Shown piece by piece: positions 16,618 through 27,021 of a stretch of 64,000 nucleotides of DNA; position 1 is the first letter of the stretch; each line of letters opens with the position of its first letter. Source of the stretch: Methanogenium marinum (GTDB lineage Archaea > Halobacteriota > Methanomicrobia > Methanomicrobiales > Methanomicrobiaceae); assembly GCF_028912405.1 (NCBI RefSeq), contig NZ_JAKELO010000002.1, positions 905,276 through 969,275 on the forward strand, read 5' to 3'. The notes under the pieces are model-generated. The model did not search any database, had not been told where the DNA came from, and worked only from the letters and a program-made list of their open reading frames with translations. A program made the translations under genes and the position numbers.

Positions 16618-17462
16618 TATTCCCGGAAGCGTGTAAAATAGTCGGGTATGCTGAAGGCAGACCCGCGGGGAACAGGGTGTACTTCCTCTCACGTTACCTT
16701 GTATGCCGCACCGATACCGGGTACGAAGTGCTGGAAGTGGAACCGGAAGAAGGGAGCACGATACTCAGGGAAATAAAATCATCACACTTGTTTGCAGGAG
16801 AGGAGGATGTATGCATGTACCCTGAAAAAATGAACCTTCACAACCGTACAAACCTCATTCAAAAGGCTCAAAAGACAGGAAAATTTTGCACCATCTTTAC
16901 CGGGATTGATGAACACATGACCATCGTCTGTGACCCGTCAGATGAAGAACTCCTCACCATTCATGTTTATGACGCAGAACCCCCGCGCCCGAATCTTGCT
17001 CATACCATCCGTGATCTTGAGAAAAACGGTCTATTTGAGGAATGCAACGTGCAGTTCTGTTACCACATTGCAGATATACGGGAGACATCAGCAGAGGTAT
17101 ATCCCTGCCGGGCGGCAGGGTTCTCACGGACAATTGACAACGACCTGCTGCGGGGCGATGAGACAGTCGCCGGATGCCTGACAGGACGGCAGGTGCTTGC
17201 CGAATGCTACGGAGAGGAGGCGGCGTTCTCCGTGACAGACATCTGCCCCGCGAATAAGGTAGCACAGGAACCATTTATCGCACGATGCTGCCGGATGGAA
17301 CGGACAGGCACGGGCGTTCAGAATGGATTTTACGGATCAATTGTCCACTGGGGGGCAACCCCACGGACCATCGCAGAAGCAGTCTTTGCCGTCTGTGATG
17401 GGTGGAATGAGAAGAATTCAAAGGAAGAACCGGAGAAAAACCGGGAGGACGAGAATAAATGA
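16614..17462 (+). CDS. Uncharacterised cysteine-rich protein inside the aks operon
   Basis: A 282-residue soluble protein that overlaps aksE and aksF by 4 bases on each side. It has more than a dozen cysteines, spread along the chain (for example ECNVQFCYHIADIR, GFSRTIDNDLLRGDE region, ICPANKVAQEPFIARCC). No classic ferredoxin or zinc-finger spacing is seen and no membrane segment. The tail is highly charged (EEPEKNREDENK). I believe it belongs to a methanogen-restricted domain family of unknown function. Its fixed place between homoaconitase and homoisocitrate dehydrogenase suggests work on coenzyme B or its precursors, for example in the unassigned step that puts sulfur on the heptanoyl chain. 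That role is inference. Confidence 0.75.
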   Translation: MIFPEACKIVGYAEGRPAGNRVYFLSRYLVCRTDTGYEVLEVEPEEGSTILREIKSSHLFAGEEDVCMYPEKMNLHNRTNLIQKAQKTGKFCTIFTGIDEHMTIVCDPSDEELLTIHVYDAEPPRPNLAHTIRDLEKNGLFEECNVQFCYHIADIRETSAEVYPCRAAGFSRTIDNDLLRGDETVAGCLTGRQVLAECYGEEAAFSVTDICPANKVAQEPFIARCCRMERTGTGVQNGFYGSIVHWGATPRTIAEAVFAVCDGWNEKNSKEEPEKNREDENK

Positions 17463-18445
17463 CCTCGATTGCAGTAGTTGTTGGGGATGGCATCGGACAG
17501 GAAGTCATCCCTGTGGCACAGGACGTCCTTTCCCTCCTTCACCCGGAGTATGAGTTCTATCCGGTGGAAATAGGCTACGGAAAATGGAAGAAGACAGGAG
17601 TCGCATGCACCCCGGATGACATCGTTCTCCTCCGGGATGCGGATGCCATCATCTTCGGTGCCGTTACCACCCCGCCTGCAGCAGATTACCGTAGTGTCGT
17701 TTTAGAGATTCGAAAGGAACTGGACCTCTATGCCAACCTTCGGCCCATCAAGGGAGACGGAGTGGACATTATGATCGTGCGGGAGAACACTGAAGGCCTC
17801 TACTCCGGGATTGAATGGCAGGAAGATGACCGGGCATCAACCCTCAGGGTCATCACCCGGAAGGGGAGCGAAAGGATTGCACGGGCCGCCTGCCGGATTG
17901 CACGGGAACGCGGGAACCACCTCACCATCGGGAACAAGGCAAATGTCATCAAATCGGATGCATTCTTCCGTGACATCTGCATCAAAACAGCAGAAGAGGA
18001 AGGTGTTCCATACACCACCGCATTCATCGACGCCCTGACGCTGGATGTCCTCATGCACCCGGAACGCTATGATGTGATCGTCACCACAAACATCTTCGGC
18101 GATATTCTCTCTGATGCGGCGGCATACCTCGTGGGAGGACTGGGGATGCTTCCCAGCGCAAACATCGGGGATTCCCACGCCCTTTTCGAACCCGTTCATG
18201 GAAGTGCGCCTGATATCGCAGGAAAGGGCATCGCAAACCCGGTGGCGGCCATCCGATCGGCAGCGATGCTCCTTTCCCACCTTGGCGATATACCCGGGGC
18301 AACCCTCATCGAAGAGGCCATCCGCCTGACAGCAGAAGCAGGCATTACCACACCCGACACTGGCGGAAAGGCAACCACAAAAGAGGCAGGTGCCGCAGTT
18401 ATTGACGCTCTCCTGCGGATTACGGAAGACAGCAAACACAGATAA
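17459..18445 (+). CDS. aksF: Homoisocitrate dehydrogenase AksF
   Basis: AksF oxidatively decarboxylates homoisocitrate and its longer homologues, completing each elongation round. The 328-residue protein has the beta-decarboxylating dehydrogenase pattern: VVGDGIGQEV at the N-terminus, the arginine-containing YANLRPIKG, MIVRENTEGLYSG, the metal-binding NIFGDILSDAAA, and LFEPVHGSAPDIAGKGIANP near the nucleotide site. Compared with leuB at 47568 it is 43 residues shorter and closer to the archaeal LeuB/AksF type. It overlaps the previous gene by 4 bases and is the last gene of the operon; a T-rich tail follows the stop. Confidence 0.92.
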   Translation: MTSIAVVVGDGIGQEVIPVAQDVLSLLHPEYEFYPVEIGYGKWKKTGVACTPDDIVLLRDADAIIFGAVTTPPAADYRSVVLEIRKELDLYANLRPIKGDGVDIMIVRENTEGLYSGIEWQEDDRASTLRVITRKGSERIARAACRIARERGNHLTIGNKANVIKSDAFFRDICIKTAEEEGVPYTTAFIDALTLDVLMHPERYDVIVTTNIFGDILSDAAAYLVGGLGMLPSANIGDSHALFEPVHGSAPDIAGKGIANPVAAIRSAAMLLSHLGDIPGATLIEEAIRLTAEAGITTPDTGGKATTKEAGAAVIDALLRITEDSKHR

Positions 18446-18574
18446 TTCCCTTCACTCTCTTTTTGTATATCCTCCTACGATTCCACCCTCACCTTCCCGG
18501 AATCCTACAGGCAGTTCATTGGTCGGTATGCCATCCCTTTTTGCCGCCGGACTACAGATCTCTTCAAACCCGCC

Positions 18575-19438
18575 ATGATAAATATCGGATGCCACGTTTC
18601 CATTGCCGGATCTCTCGCACAGGCAGTATCCCGTGCAGAGGAGCGGTCCTGCACCACCTTCCAGATATTCACCAGAAACCCCCGCGGCTGGAAAGTAAAA
18701 CCCCTAACAGAAGAAGCAGCAGAGACCTTCCGGATGGTGGTGAAAGAAAGTGGTATCGACCCGGTTGTGGCGCATATGCCCTACCTCCCCAATCCCGCCT
18801 CACCACGGACTGACGTCTGGGAAAAGTCAGTTGAAGCAATTGTTGGGGAGGTGGAGCGCTGCCGCATGTTGGGCATCCCTTATCTTGTCACCCATCTGGG
18901 CAGCAGTCTCGGAAGTCCAACAGAAGAGGCACAGGAACGGGCAATAACAGCCATTGGAAAGGGAGCAGATGCCTCGGAAGGAGACGTGATGATTCTCCTC
19001 GAGAATACCGCAGGGACAAAAAACAGCATTGGCACCACCTTTGAAGAGATCGTCATCATCATGGAAGGAGTTGGCGGCAACGGACCAGTCGGCGTCTGTT
19101 TTGACACCTGCCACGCATTTGCGGCAGGCTTTGATCTCCGGACAGTGGAGACCACAAACGCAGTATTCAGAGACTTTGACGCAACAATCGGCCTATCACG
19201 CCTGAAGGTTATACACCTCAATGATACGATATCAGAACTCGATGGCAGGCGTGACCGTCATGAACACATCGGCCTTGGAACAATAGGTATAGAAGGCATC
19301 CGTTCAGTGGTCACCCACCCGGCACTGCAAAACCTCCCGTTTATCTGTGAAACACCGATAGATGACCGCCGGGATGACCGGCGTAATATTGCATGTGTCC
19401 GAAAAATAGCAGGAGAGGAACAGGAGATATCAGTCTGA
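18575..19438 (+). CDS. nfo: Endonuclease IV
   Basis: A 287-residue AP endonuclease of the Nfo family, which incises DNA 5' of abasic sites. The AP-endonuclease barrel is recognised from MINIGCHVSIAGSLAQAV, FQIFTRNPRGWK, the metal-binding CFDTCHAFAAGFDLRT, HLNDTISELDGRRDRHEHIG with the zinc-binding Asp and His residues, and ICETPIDDR. It is separated from aksF by 129 bases with a T-rich stretch, so it probably has its own promoter. With the Ogg-type glycosylase at 27022 it supplies base excision repair. Confidence 0.95.
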   Translation: MINIGCHVSIAGSLAQAVSRAEERSCTTFQIFTRNPRGWKVKPLTEEAAETFRMVVKESGIDPVVAHMPYLPNPASPRTDVWEKSVEAIVGEVERCRMLGIPYLVTHLGSSLGSPTEEAQERAITAIGKGADASEGDVMILLENTAGTKNSIGTTFEEIVIIMEGVGGNGPVGVCFDTCHAFAAGFDLRTVETTNAVFRDFDATIGLSRLKVIHLNDTISELDGRRDRHEHIGLGTIGIEGIRSVVTHPALQNLPFICETPIDDRRDDRRNIACVRKIAGEEQEISV

Positions 19439-19457
19439 TGAATACCTTCCTACCCAA

Positions 19458-19469
19458 CTATTTAAGATA
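19458..19469 (+). promoter_or_regulatory. TATA box of endA; leaderless transcript likely
   Basis: CTATTTAAGATA is centred 28 bases before the GTG start of endA. There is no ribosome-binding sequence before the GTG, so transcription probably starts at or within a few bases of the start codon. Confidence 0.5.
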
Positions 19470-19490
19470 TTACCCCCAATTTTACAGACA

Positions 19491-20486
19491 GTGAAGGCAA
19501 GACGGGACGGCACCACGGTGGTGCTTGGGAAGGATGGGCATGCCCTGTATGACCAGAGCGGGTATGGCCGGAAGACAGATGAAGGGCTCACTCTATCTCC
19601 GGAAGAGGCCCTGTATCTGGTGCTGAAAAATAAGATCACGGTAGCAGGTGAGAGTTTCGAGTCACTCATATCAGAATTCTCATCCCGGCCCGGGTTTATG
19701 CGACGATTTCTGGTATACCGGGATATGCGGGAAAGAGGCTATGTAATTTTGCCCGGCCCTCAGGACTTCCGTGTATTCCGACGGGGAGAAAGACCCGGCA
19801 CAGGGAGAACAAATTTTCTCATCCGTGTGCTCTCAGAACGTGACCTCATCACCTTCCGTGACCTCGCAGGGGAAGTGGAATCAGCGGTTCACATGCGCAA
19901 ACAGTTTGTCCTCGCCGCAGTCGACGACGAAGACGAACTCACCTATTATGATGTGAAGACCGACCTCCTGAAGGAAACAGGCCCCGCACCGGAGATCCCA
20001 AAGGTGACCGCGATTCGTGCAGGAAATTCCGTTATAACCCAGGATACCGAAGCATTCCCTGACTCCCTGTGGTTTGGCACAAAACTCGACACTGCACACC
20101 TCATGCTCTCCCCTATGGAGACCCTCTACCTGCTGGACACCGGATGCCTCACCTTAGCAGGAGACGAAAACGGAGAAGTCATCCGGAATGATATCCCAAA
20201 AGAGGACGCCGAATGGAAAGAAAAGTCTCAGGTCTACAGATACCTGCGCTCCCAGGGCCATGTCCCCCGTACTGCATACAAATTCGGCCACCACTTCCGT
20301 GTCTACTCAGGAGAGAAGAAGCATTCCGAACTGCTGGTTCATGCCCTCCCCCCCAATGCATCCCTCCCCATGAGTGTGATATCACGGTCGGTCCGGTTGG
20401 CGCACAGTGTTCGGAAGAAGATGCTTTTTGCATGTGCCGAACAAAATGGTATTGAATTCGTTGAATTTGCGCGAATCAAATTGTGA
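19491..20486 (+). CDS. endA: tRNA-splicing endonuclease
   Basis: EndA removes introns from archaeal pre-tRNAs at bulge-helix-bulge sites. The 331-residue protein is the double-length form, with a degenerate N-terminal repeat (about residues 1-165) and a catalytic C-terminal repeat. The catalytic triad is visible as Tyr in TAYKFGHHFRVYSG, His in the same segment, and Lys in SVRKKMLFA. A two-repeat enzyme of this kind usually works as a dimer. The start is GTG with no ribosome-binding site, consistent with leaderless translation. Both tRNAs seen in the window lack introns. Confidence 0.93.
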   Translation: MKARRDGTTVVLGKDGHALYDQSGYGRKTDEGLTLSPEEALYLVLKNKITVAGESFESLISEFSSRPGFMRRFLVYRDMRERGYVILPGPQDFRVFRRGERPGTGRTNFLIRVLSERDLITFRDLAGEVESAVHMRKQFVLAAVDDEDELTYYDVKTDLLKETGPAPEIPKVTAIRAGNSVITQDTEAFPDSLWFGTKLDTAHLMLSPMETLYLLDTGCLTLAGDENGEVIRNDIPKEDAEWKEKSQVYRYLRSQGHVPRTAYKFGHHFRVYSGEKKHSELLVHALPPNASLPMSVISRSVRLAHSVRKKMLFACAEQNGIEFVEFARIKL

Positions 20487-20499
20487 GTGATCTGTTTCT

Positions 20500-21756
20500 A
20501 TGCAGTCTGAGATTAACCCATGGTCTGCAAACCAGTCCATCGACACGGATAAACTCTTCACAGAGTTTGGAATTGAACCGATTGAGCCCCTGCTTCCGGA
20601 AATCCGCAATTCCCCCACATTTATGCGCAGGGGTATTGTAATTGGGCATCGGGACTACCGCCCCATCGTGGATGCGATGAATAATGGCACACCCTTTCAT
20701 GTCCTGACCGGGTTTATGCCGTCCGGGCATCCCCATCTTGGCCACCTGATGGTGATGAAGGAGGTTGCCTGGCACGTGCAGCAGGGCGGAAACGGCTATG
20801 TAGCAGTCGCCGACCGTGAGGCACATGCCGTGCGCAATATCTCATGGGACAAATGCAATGAATATGGCAGAGAGTATCTCACCTGCCTCTATGCACTGGG
20901 ATATGAGGGAGATACCTACTACCAGAGCACCAATAACCGCCTCAAAGACCTCGCCTTTGAAGCGGCAATAAAGATGAACTTCTCTGACTTGCAGGCAATC
21001 TATGGGTTTGGCCAGGAAACCGCCCTCGCACACGCAATGAGTGTCGCAACACAGGTCGCAGATATCCTCTTCCCTCAGGCAGATATTGGACCCGCACCTA
21101 CCATCGTCCCGGTGGGCATTGACCAGGACCCTCACATCCGCCTCACCCGTGACGTCGCACACAAACTCCGCTTCTTCACGGTCGAGAAACGGGACGGATA
21201 TGTGAGTGTGCGCTCCAAAAACGCACCTGAAGAAGCACTTGCCGCTGTGCACAAGGCATTCCCCGGTTCAAAGAAATACGAGGGGCATGTTGACATAAAA
21301 GGTGGCAACCTCCCTGAAGTGGATGCAACAGTCCGCACCATTGAGATTGAATATGGCGGATTCGGATTCTATTCCCCATCTGCCACATATCACTACTTCA
21401 TGCAGGGTCTGCAGGGCGGCAAGATGTCGTCCAGTGCCCCGGAGAGCTTTATCGGATTCTGTGACACGGAAAAGGCGGTCAAAAAGAAGATCATGGGTGC
21501 CCTCACCGGCGGCCGGATGACCCTTGAGGAACAGAAAAAGCTTGGCGGTGAACCGGATAAATGTTCAGTCTATCTTCTCAACCTCTTCCACATGGTGGAA
21601 GATGATGACGAACTCACTGAAATTTGCCGGGCCTGTAAAGCAGGTGAACTGATGTGCGGCACCTGCAAGAAGGCGACATACGAACGGGTCAAAGAATTCC
21701 TCTCTGATTTTAAAGAAAAAATGGACGAAGCGGAACATAAGGTGGATGAGCGATAA
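20500..21756 (+). CDS. trpS: Tryptophan--tRNA ligase
   Basis: A 418-residue class I aminoacyl-tRNA synthetase of the archaeal/eukaryotic TrpRS type. The HIGH-like motif is SGHPHLGHLMV and the KMSKS-like motif is GGKMSSSAPES. It also has the GIDQDPHIRLTRD segment typical of TrpRS. The C-terminal portion includes a cysteine pair (CRACKAGELMCGTCKK) that may bind zinc. It starts 13 bases after endA and shares its last base with the pheS start codon, so trpS-pheS-pheT form one unit. Confidence 0.95.
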   Translation: MQSEINPWSANQSIDTDKLFTEFGIEPIEPLLPEIRNSPTFMRRGIVIGHRDYRPIVDAMNNGTPFHVLTGFMPSGHPHLGHLMVMKEVAWHVQQGGNGYVAVADREAHAVRNISWDKCNEYGREYLTCLYALGYEGDTYYQSTNNRLKDLAFEAAIKMNFSDLQAIYGFGQETALAHAMSVATQVADILFPQADIGPAPTIVPVGIDQDPHIRLTRDVAHKLRFFTVEKRDGYVSVRSKNAPEEALAAVHKAFPGSKKYEGHVDIKGGNLPEVDATVRTIEIEYGGFGFYSPSATYHYFMQGLQGGKMSSSAPESFIGFCDTEKAVKKKIMGALTGGRMTLEEQKKLGGEPDKCSVYLLNLFHMVEDDDELTEICRACKAGELMCGTCKKATYERVKEFLSDFKEKMDEAEHKVDER

Positions 21757-23192
21757 TGGCTGAACTGACATATAATGAAAAACGCCTGATGGTGGTGTTA
21801 AACACAATAAAAGAGGCCACACCAGACATCATTGCCGGAGAACTGAACACAACCGCAGCAGCCGTGGTACAGTTTGCCCACCTCTGCGCTGACAAAGGCA
21901 TTGCCACCCTTGACCGAACCGTCACCGTCAGCTACTCACTTTCCACAGAAGGGGAGCAGTATGCCACCCTTGGTCTCCCGGAACGGCAGGTCTATGCCTC
22001 ATTCCAGAATGAAATCAGTATGAAAGACATGCAGGCACATCCACTCGCCCGCATTGCTATCGGCTGGATGAAGAAGAAGGGCTGGGTCATAATCGAAAAA
22101 GGGCTGGTAAAAAAGACGGGCGATGCACCGGAAGGTGCAGATGAAGTAGCACTCCGTGACCCTGACGCAAACAGGGAAGGCGTACTGGAACTCGTCAAAC
22201 GTGGCCTTGCAGAAGAGGCCGAGACCACCACCTACTTAATTGCAATAACAGAAACCGGAAAAGCCCTTGTAAAAGCAGGCCTTGACCTGAGAGAAGAGGT
22301 TGGCACCCTTACCCGCGAACAGATCCTCTCAGGTGACTGGAAAGACCTGAATCTGCGCCGTTACAGTGTTGACAAACTCCCGAAACGTATCATTCCCGGC
22401 AAGATTCACCCCTACCAGCGTCTCATTAACGAGATGCGCAATGTGCTTCTTGAGATGGGATTTATTGAGATGTATGGAGATGTTGTGCAGAGTTCGTTCT
22501 GGAACTTTGACGCCCTCTTCCAGCCGCAGGACCACCCGGCACGGGAGATGCAGGACACCTTCTATCTGGACAGCACCACACCCCTGCCAGAAAACTGGGA
22601 AGCCGTCCGTGACATCCATGAACATGGCGGCACCACCTCATCCGTCGGATGGGGCGGTATATGGGACCCCGCCAAAGCAAAGACAAATGTCCTGCGAACC
22701 CATACCACCGGTCTTTCTATCCAGTACCTCAAGGATCACCCCTATGAACCGGTGAAGGCCTTCTGCATCGGGAGAGTCTACCGGCGTGAGGCCATCGACC
22801 CCACCCATACCCCGGAATTTGAGCAGCTCGAAGGTATCGTAATGGACAAGGATGTTTCATTCCGTCATCTCATGGGCTTTTTAAAGGAATTTTATGGCAG
22901 AATGGGATTTGAAAATGTCCGTTTCCGCCCGGCATACTTCCCGTACACCGAGCCATCGGTCGAACCGGAAGTATTTGTTGACGGTCTTGGCTGGGTAGAA
23001 CTCGGCGGAGCTGGTATCTTCCGTGAGGAAGTCACCGACCCGTGGGGCGTGAAATACCCGGTGCTTGCATGGGGACTCGGCGTATCCCGTGTTGCAATGC
23101 TGAAGATGGGTCTGCGTGACCTGCGTCAGCTCTACCGGAGTGATGTGGACTGGATACGTGACACCCCCATGATGCAGGGAGGGAAAGACTAA
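21756..23192 (+). CDS. pheS: Phenylalanine--tRNA ligase alpha subunit
   Basis: The catalytic alpha subunit of PheRS, 478 residues. The N-terminal third contains winged-helix-like repeats that contact tRNA (from [15 protein letters not shown]). The class II core follows: motif 2-like segment [20 protein letters not shown] and motif 3-like [33 protein letters not shown] marks the start of the catalytic domain. Its stop overlaps the first base of pheT, in line with equimolar alpha2beta2 assembly. Confidence 0.96.
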   Translation: MAELTYNEKRLMVVLNTIKEATPDIIAGELNTTAAAVVQFAHLCADKGIATLDRTVTVSYSLSTEGEQYATLGLPERQVYASFQNEISMKDMQAHPLARIAIGWMKKKGWVIIEKGLVKKTGDAPEGADEVALRDPDANREGVLELVKRGLAEEAETTTYLIAITETGKALVKAGLDLREEVGTLTREQILSGDWKDLNLRRYSVDKLPKRIIPGKIHPYQRLINEMRNVLLEMGFIEMYGDVVQSSFWNFDALFQPQDHPAREMQDTFYLDSTTPLPENWEAVRDIHEHGGTTSSVGWGGIWDPAKAKTNVLRTHTTGLSIQYLKDHPYEPVKAFCIGRVYRREAIDPTHTPEFEQLEGIVMDKDVSFRHLMGFLKEFYGRMGFENVRFRPAYFPYTEPSVEPEVFVDGLGWVELGGAGIFREEVTDPWGVKYPVLAWGLGVSRVAMLKMGLRDLRQLYRSDVDWIRDTPMMQGGKD

Positions 23193-24820
23193 TGCCAATC
23201 ATCAAACTGCCATACGAATACCTTGAGACACTGACCGGCACAGACCGCGAAACCATCATCGATCGGGTGCCGATGATCGGTGCCGACATCGAACGTATCG
23301 AAGAGGATCATATCGATGTGGAGTTCTTCCCTGACCGGCCTGACCTCTTCTCCACCGAAGGTGTCGCACGAGCCATGCAGGGATTTTTAGGACTGAAATC
23401 CGGCATCAATGAATATCCCATCACCCCATCCGGCATCAGCTTCCGGGTTGACCCCGGCCTTGCGGAGATTCGGCCCTTCCTTGGGTCTGCTGTCATACGC
23501 AACGTCTCGTTAAACGAAGAGGCCATCGAGAGCCTCATGGGTCTGCAGGAAGCTCTGCACTGGGCAGTTGGCCGTGGACGCGGCAAGGTGGCAATTGGTG
23601 TGCATGACCTGGACACCGTCACACCACCGTTTTACTATCAGGCAGCACCGCGTGACCGCGCTTTTGTACCCCTTGATTTTGCTGAAGAGATGACGATGGA
23701 GGAAATACTTGAACACCATCCGAAAGGTGTTAACTTCGCCCACCTCGTCCGGGACTATGAACGGTTCCCCCTCATCACGGATGCAGAGGACAATGTTCTC
23801 TCCTTCCCGCCAATCATCAACGGTGAACGCACAAAAGTGACCACAGAAACAAAGAATATCCTTCTCGACTGCACGGGAACAGATATGAAAGCCGTAATGA
23901 CCGCGGTCAACAACATCTGCACCGCCCTTGCAGATGCCGGCGCCACCATCGAGAGTGTTGAAGTGGACGGTACACCGATGCCCTCCCTTTCACCCTCTAT
24001 CCGCATGGTCAGTGTAGACGAGTGCCGCCGCCTCCTGGGAATACCCCTCACTGCAGAGGAGATGGTTGCCCATCTCCGGACCATGCGATTTGGAGCTGTT
24101 GCAGACGGAGAGGAAAAGGTTCGGGTCACTGTGCCCTGTTACCGTTCTGACATCATGCATGACTGGGACATCTTTGAGGATGTGGCAATTTCGTACGGCT
24201 TCGAGAACTTCGATGCTGCATTGCCGGAATCATTCACCACGGGAAAACCACACCCGGTGATGGTCATGATGGACGGTGTGCGTGAAATTCTCGCAGGTCT
24301 TGGGTTTTTAGAGATGATGCCCTTCACCCTTACGAACGTTCGTGTGCTCTACACAGCGATGCAGCGTGAAATAAATCCCGGATTACTAAGATTGCAGCGC
24401 CCAATTTCAGAGGAGCAGACGGTCATGCGCACCGACATTCTTCCGATGCTTGTGGAGACACTCCAGATAAACCACCACCGTGAACTGCCGCAGCGCCTCT
24501 TTGCCATTGGTGACTGTGTGGAAGGAGAAGATACCTTCCAGAAGGTGGCTACAGTGAGTATCCACACGGAAGCAGACTTCTCCGAGATTTACGCCTGTGC
24601 AGACGCCCTGATGCGGGAGATGCATATCGCATATGAAATAGAAGAGTCAGCAGATCCCGCATTCATTCCCGGACGCAGGGCTGATATTATCGTGGACGGA
24701 AAAAAGACAGGAGTATTCGGAGAATTAAACCCGGATGTCATCCGGGCTTTTGAACTGGACGCACCAGTATGTGCAATGGAAATAGATCTCAGATGCGTAC
24801 AGGGACGTCCCTGTCTCTGA
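23192..24820 (+). CDS. pheT: Phenylalanine--tRNA ligase beta subunit
   Basis: The 542-residue beta subunit of the archaeal-size PheRS. It begins [16 protein letters not shown], has the B3/4 domain with [14 protein letters not shown], which in this family edits mischarged Tyr, a B5 domain around [14 protein letters not shown], and a catalytic-like C-terminal module with [14 protein letters not shown] and [11 protein letters not shown]. The last 32 bases overlap the convergent hisF 3' end. Confidence 0.95.
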   Translation: MPIIKLPYEYLETLTGTDRETIIDRVPMIGADIERIEEDHIDVEFFPDRPDLFSTEGVARAMQGFLGLKSGINEYPITPSGISFRVDPGLAEIRPFLGSAVIRNVSLNEEAIESLMGLQEALHWAVGRGRGKVAIGVHDLDTVTPPFYYQAAPRDRAFVPLDFAEEMTMEEILEHHPKGVNFAHLVRDYERFPLITDAEDNVLSFPPIINGERTKVTTETKNILLDCTGTDMKAVMTAVNNICTALADAGATIESVEVDGTPMPSLSPSIRMVSVDECRRLLGIPLTAEEMVAHLRTMRFGAVADGEEKVRVTVPCYRSDIMHDWDIFEDVAISYGFENFDAALPESFTTGKPHPVMVMMDGVREILAGLGFLEMMPFTLTNVRVLYTAMQREINPGLLRLQRPISEEQTVMRTDILPMLVETLQINHHRELPQRLFAIGDCVEGEDTFQKVATVSIHTEADFSEIYACADALMREMHIAYEIEESADPAFIPGRRADIIVDGKKTGVFGELNPDVIRAFELDAPVCAMEIDLRCVQGRPCL

Positions 24821-25595
24821 GATACTCTTTTACCTCTTTTACCGTCATCTCACCGAAGTGAAAGACACTTGCGGCAAGGCAGGCATCAGCATGTCCCACC
24901 ATAAAGCCGTCATAGAAGTGTTCAAAGGTACCAACACCACCGCTTGCAATCACCGGAATGCCAACCCCATCGGATACGGCCGCGGTCACCGCCACATCAA
25001 AGCCCTGTTTTACGCCGTCTGTCTCCATAGATGTCAGAAGAATCTCACCTGCACCACGACGTTCGACCTCTTTTGCCCATTCCACCGCATCGATGCCCGT
25101 AGGGTGACTGCCGCCGTAGATGACAACTTCATACCATGCAACTGTCCCATCCAGCATGGTGATGGGTGTGGCTCCCTCACGCATTTCATCATTCCTGCGT
25201 ACGTCCATTGCGACAACAATGCACTGTGACCCAAACATGACAGCCCCTTCTGATATTAATTCTGGATTCTGCACAGCACTGGTGTTGATACTGACCTTAT
25301 CTGCACCTGCCCTAAGAATCTCCCGGATGTCATCAATGGAACGAATGCCACCGCCGACTGTGAGGGGCAAAAAGAGCTTGTCTGCCGCACGTTCAATCAC
25401 ATCGATAATAATGCCGCGGGCTTCCTTTGATGCGGTGATATCCAGAAACACCACTTCATCAGCACCCTGCTCATTATACCGGGCCGCGAGTTCCACCGGG
25501 TCACCGGCATCCCGCAGACCAAGAAAATTAACCCCTTTCACAACCCTGCCATCCTTCAGATCAAGGCACGGAATGATACGTTTCGTGAGAGCCAT
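24789..25595 (-). CDS. hisF: Imidazole glycerol phosphate synthase cyclase subunit
   Basis: HisF closes the imidazole ring in histidine biosynthesis using ammonia supplied by HisH. The 268-residue TIM barrel starts [24 protein letters not shown], with the catalytic Asp in [13 protein letters not shown], and has the phosphate-binding [12 protein letters not shown] and [12 protein letters not shown] motifs plus [15 protein letters not shown] with the second catalytic Asp. It stands alone; no other his genes are nearby. The 3' end runs 32 bases into pheT on the opposite strand. Confidence 0.96.
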   Translation of the reverse strand: MALTKRIIPCLDLKDGRVVKGVNFLGLRDAGDPVELAARYNEQGADEVVFLDITASKEARGIIIDVIERAADKLFLPLTVGGGIRSIDDIREILRAGADKVSINTSAVQNPELISEGAVMFGSQCIVVAMDVRRNDEMREGATPITMLDGTVAWYEVVIYGGSHPTGIDAVEWAKEVERRGAGEILLTSMETDGVKQGFDVAVTAAVSDGVGIPVIASGGVGTFEHFYDGFMVGHADACLAASVFHFGEMTVKEVKEYLRDRDVPVRI

Positions 25596-25774
25596 CGTGG
25601 TACATGGTGTGTATGGTGGACATATGATTATTGTGTATCAGTATGAGACCGGTGTGGATACGATGCACCGATACGGTTGCAACACCATTGCCAACCTGAC
25701 ATCCACTCCCCATTTCAGTATAATAAAAATTACCTTAAACCGTCAAAACACATACGATACTCAGGATTGTGAAT

Positions 25775-27007
25775 ATGACTATGGACTCAGGAGAACTGAA
25801 GATGGGATGGGCCCGGCAGTACATGCCAGTCCTCGCAGAGATTCGCAAGCGGTTTGAAAAAGAACAACCACTTGCAGGGGCCACCGTCGGTATGGCACTC
25901 CACGTGGAGGCAAAAACTGCGGTTCTTGTAGAGACAATGGCCGCCGGCGGGGCAGAGGTGCACATCACCGGATGCAACCCTCTCTCCACGCAGGATGATG
26001 TGGCACAGGCACTCGGACGGGTGCCCGGAGTGCACTGCTATGCAACACGCGGGTGCGATATAGAGGAGTATTATGCCGCAATGGACAAGGTCCTCGATGC
26101 GTCCCCAAATGTCACCATTGATGATGGTATGGATCTCATCCACCGTATACACACACTTCGACGGGATCTCCTTGGAAGTGTCATCGGCGGGTGCGAGGAG
26201 ACAACCACCGGTATCCAGCGCCTGCGGGCAATGGCAGACGAAGGCGCCCTTGAGTTTCCGGTCCTCGCAGTTAACGATACCCCGATGAAACGCTCCTTTG
26301 ACAATATTCATGGCACAGGTGAGAGCGCTCTTTCCTCCATCATGATCACAACCAACACCCTCATCGGTGGAAAGTGGTTTGTGGTAGCAGGATACGGCTA
26401 CTGCGGCCGCGGACTGGCACGGATGGCACACGGTCTTGGTGCAAAGGTAATCGTCACCGAAGTAGATCCTCGCCGTGCCCTTGAAGCACACATGGATGGC
26501 TATCAGGTGATGACCATGAAAGAGGCAGCGGCCATCGGTGAGATTTTTGTGACGACGACCGGCAACACCTCCATCATCACCGGGGAACACTTCCCGCTGA
26601 TGAGAAATGGTGCAATTCTTTCAAACGCCGGCCACTTCAACGTGGAAATTGACATCCCGTGGTTGGAAGAACATGCAGAGACAAAAGAGACACGGGACAG
26701 CATCGACACGTATCTTGTGAACGGCAACCGCATCAGTGTGCTTGCAGAAGGGCGACTCGTCAACCTCGCAACCACAAAAGGCATGGGTCACCCGGTGGAA
26801 GTGATGGACTTATCCTTTGCACTGCAGGCACTCTGCACAGAGTATATGTATAAAAACGGCGGAAGCCTGAAGAGCGGGGTCTATGACGTGCCATACGAAA
26901 TTGATGCAAAAGTCGCATATCTCAAACTGGCATCCCTCGGCGTCTCCATCGATGAACTCACAGAAGAACAGAAGATATACCTGCATTCCTGGAATGCAGG
27001 CACTTAA
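25775..27007 (+). CDS. ahcY: S-adenosylhomocysteine / S-inosylhomocysteine hydrolase
   Basis: A 410-residue AhcY-family enzyme that breaks down the product of SAM-dependent methylation. The core has [17 protein letters not shown], the substrate-binding [11 protein letters not shown], the NAD-binding [14 protein letters not shown] and [14 protein letters not shown]. Work on Methanocaldococcus showed that the methanogen enzyme prefers S-inosylhomocysteine after deamination; sequence alone does not decide that here. ATG 25775 is preferred because AGGA at 25763-25766 is eight bases upstream; a GTG at 25769 and ATGs at 25781 and 25802 are alternatives. Confidence 0.93.
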   Translation: MTMDSGELKMGWARQYMPVLAEIRKRFEKEQPLAGATVGMALHVEAKTAVLVETMAAGGAEVHITGCNPLSTQDDVAQALGRVPGVHCYATRGCDIEEYYAAMDKVLDASPNVTIDDGMDLIHRIHTLRRDLLGSVIGGCEETTTGIQRLRAMADEGALEFPVLAVNDTPMKRSFDNIHGTGESALSSIMITTNTLIGGKWFVVAGYGYCGRGLARMAHGLGAKVIVTEVDPRRALEAHMDGYQVMTMKEAAAIGEIFVTTTGNTSIITGEHFPLMRNGAILSNAGHFNVEIDIPWLEEHAETKETRDSIDTYLVNGNRISVLAEGRLVNLATTKGMGHPVEVMDLSFALQALCTEYMYKNGGSLKSGVYDVPYEIDAKVAYLKLASLGVSIDELTEEQKIYLHSWNAGT

Positions 27008-27021
27008 TTCCTTTTTTAAAC

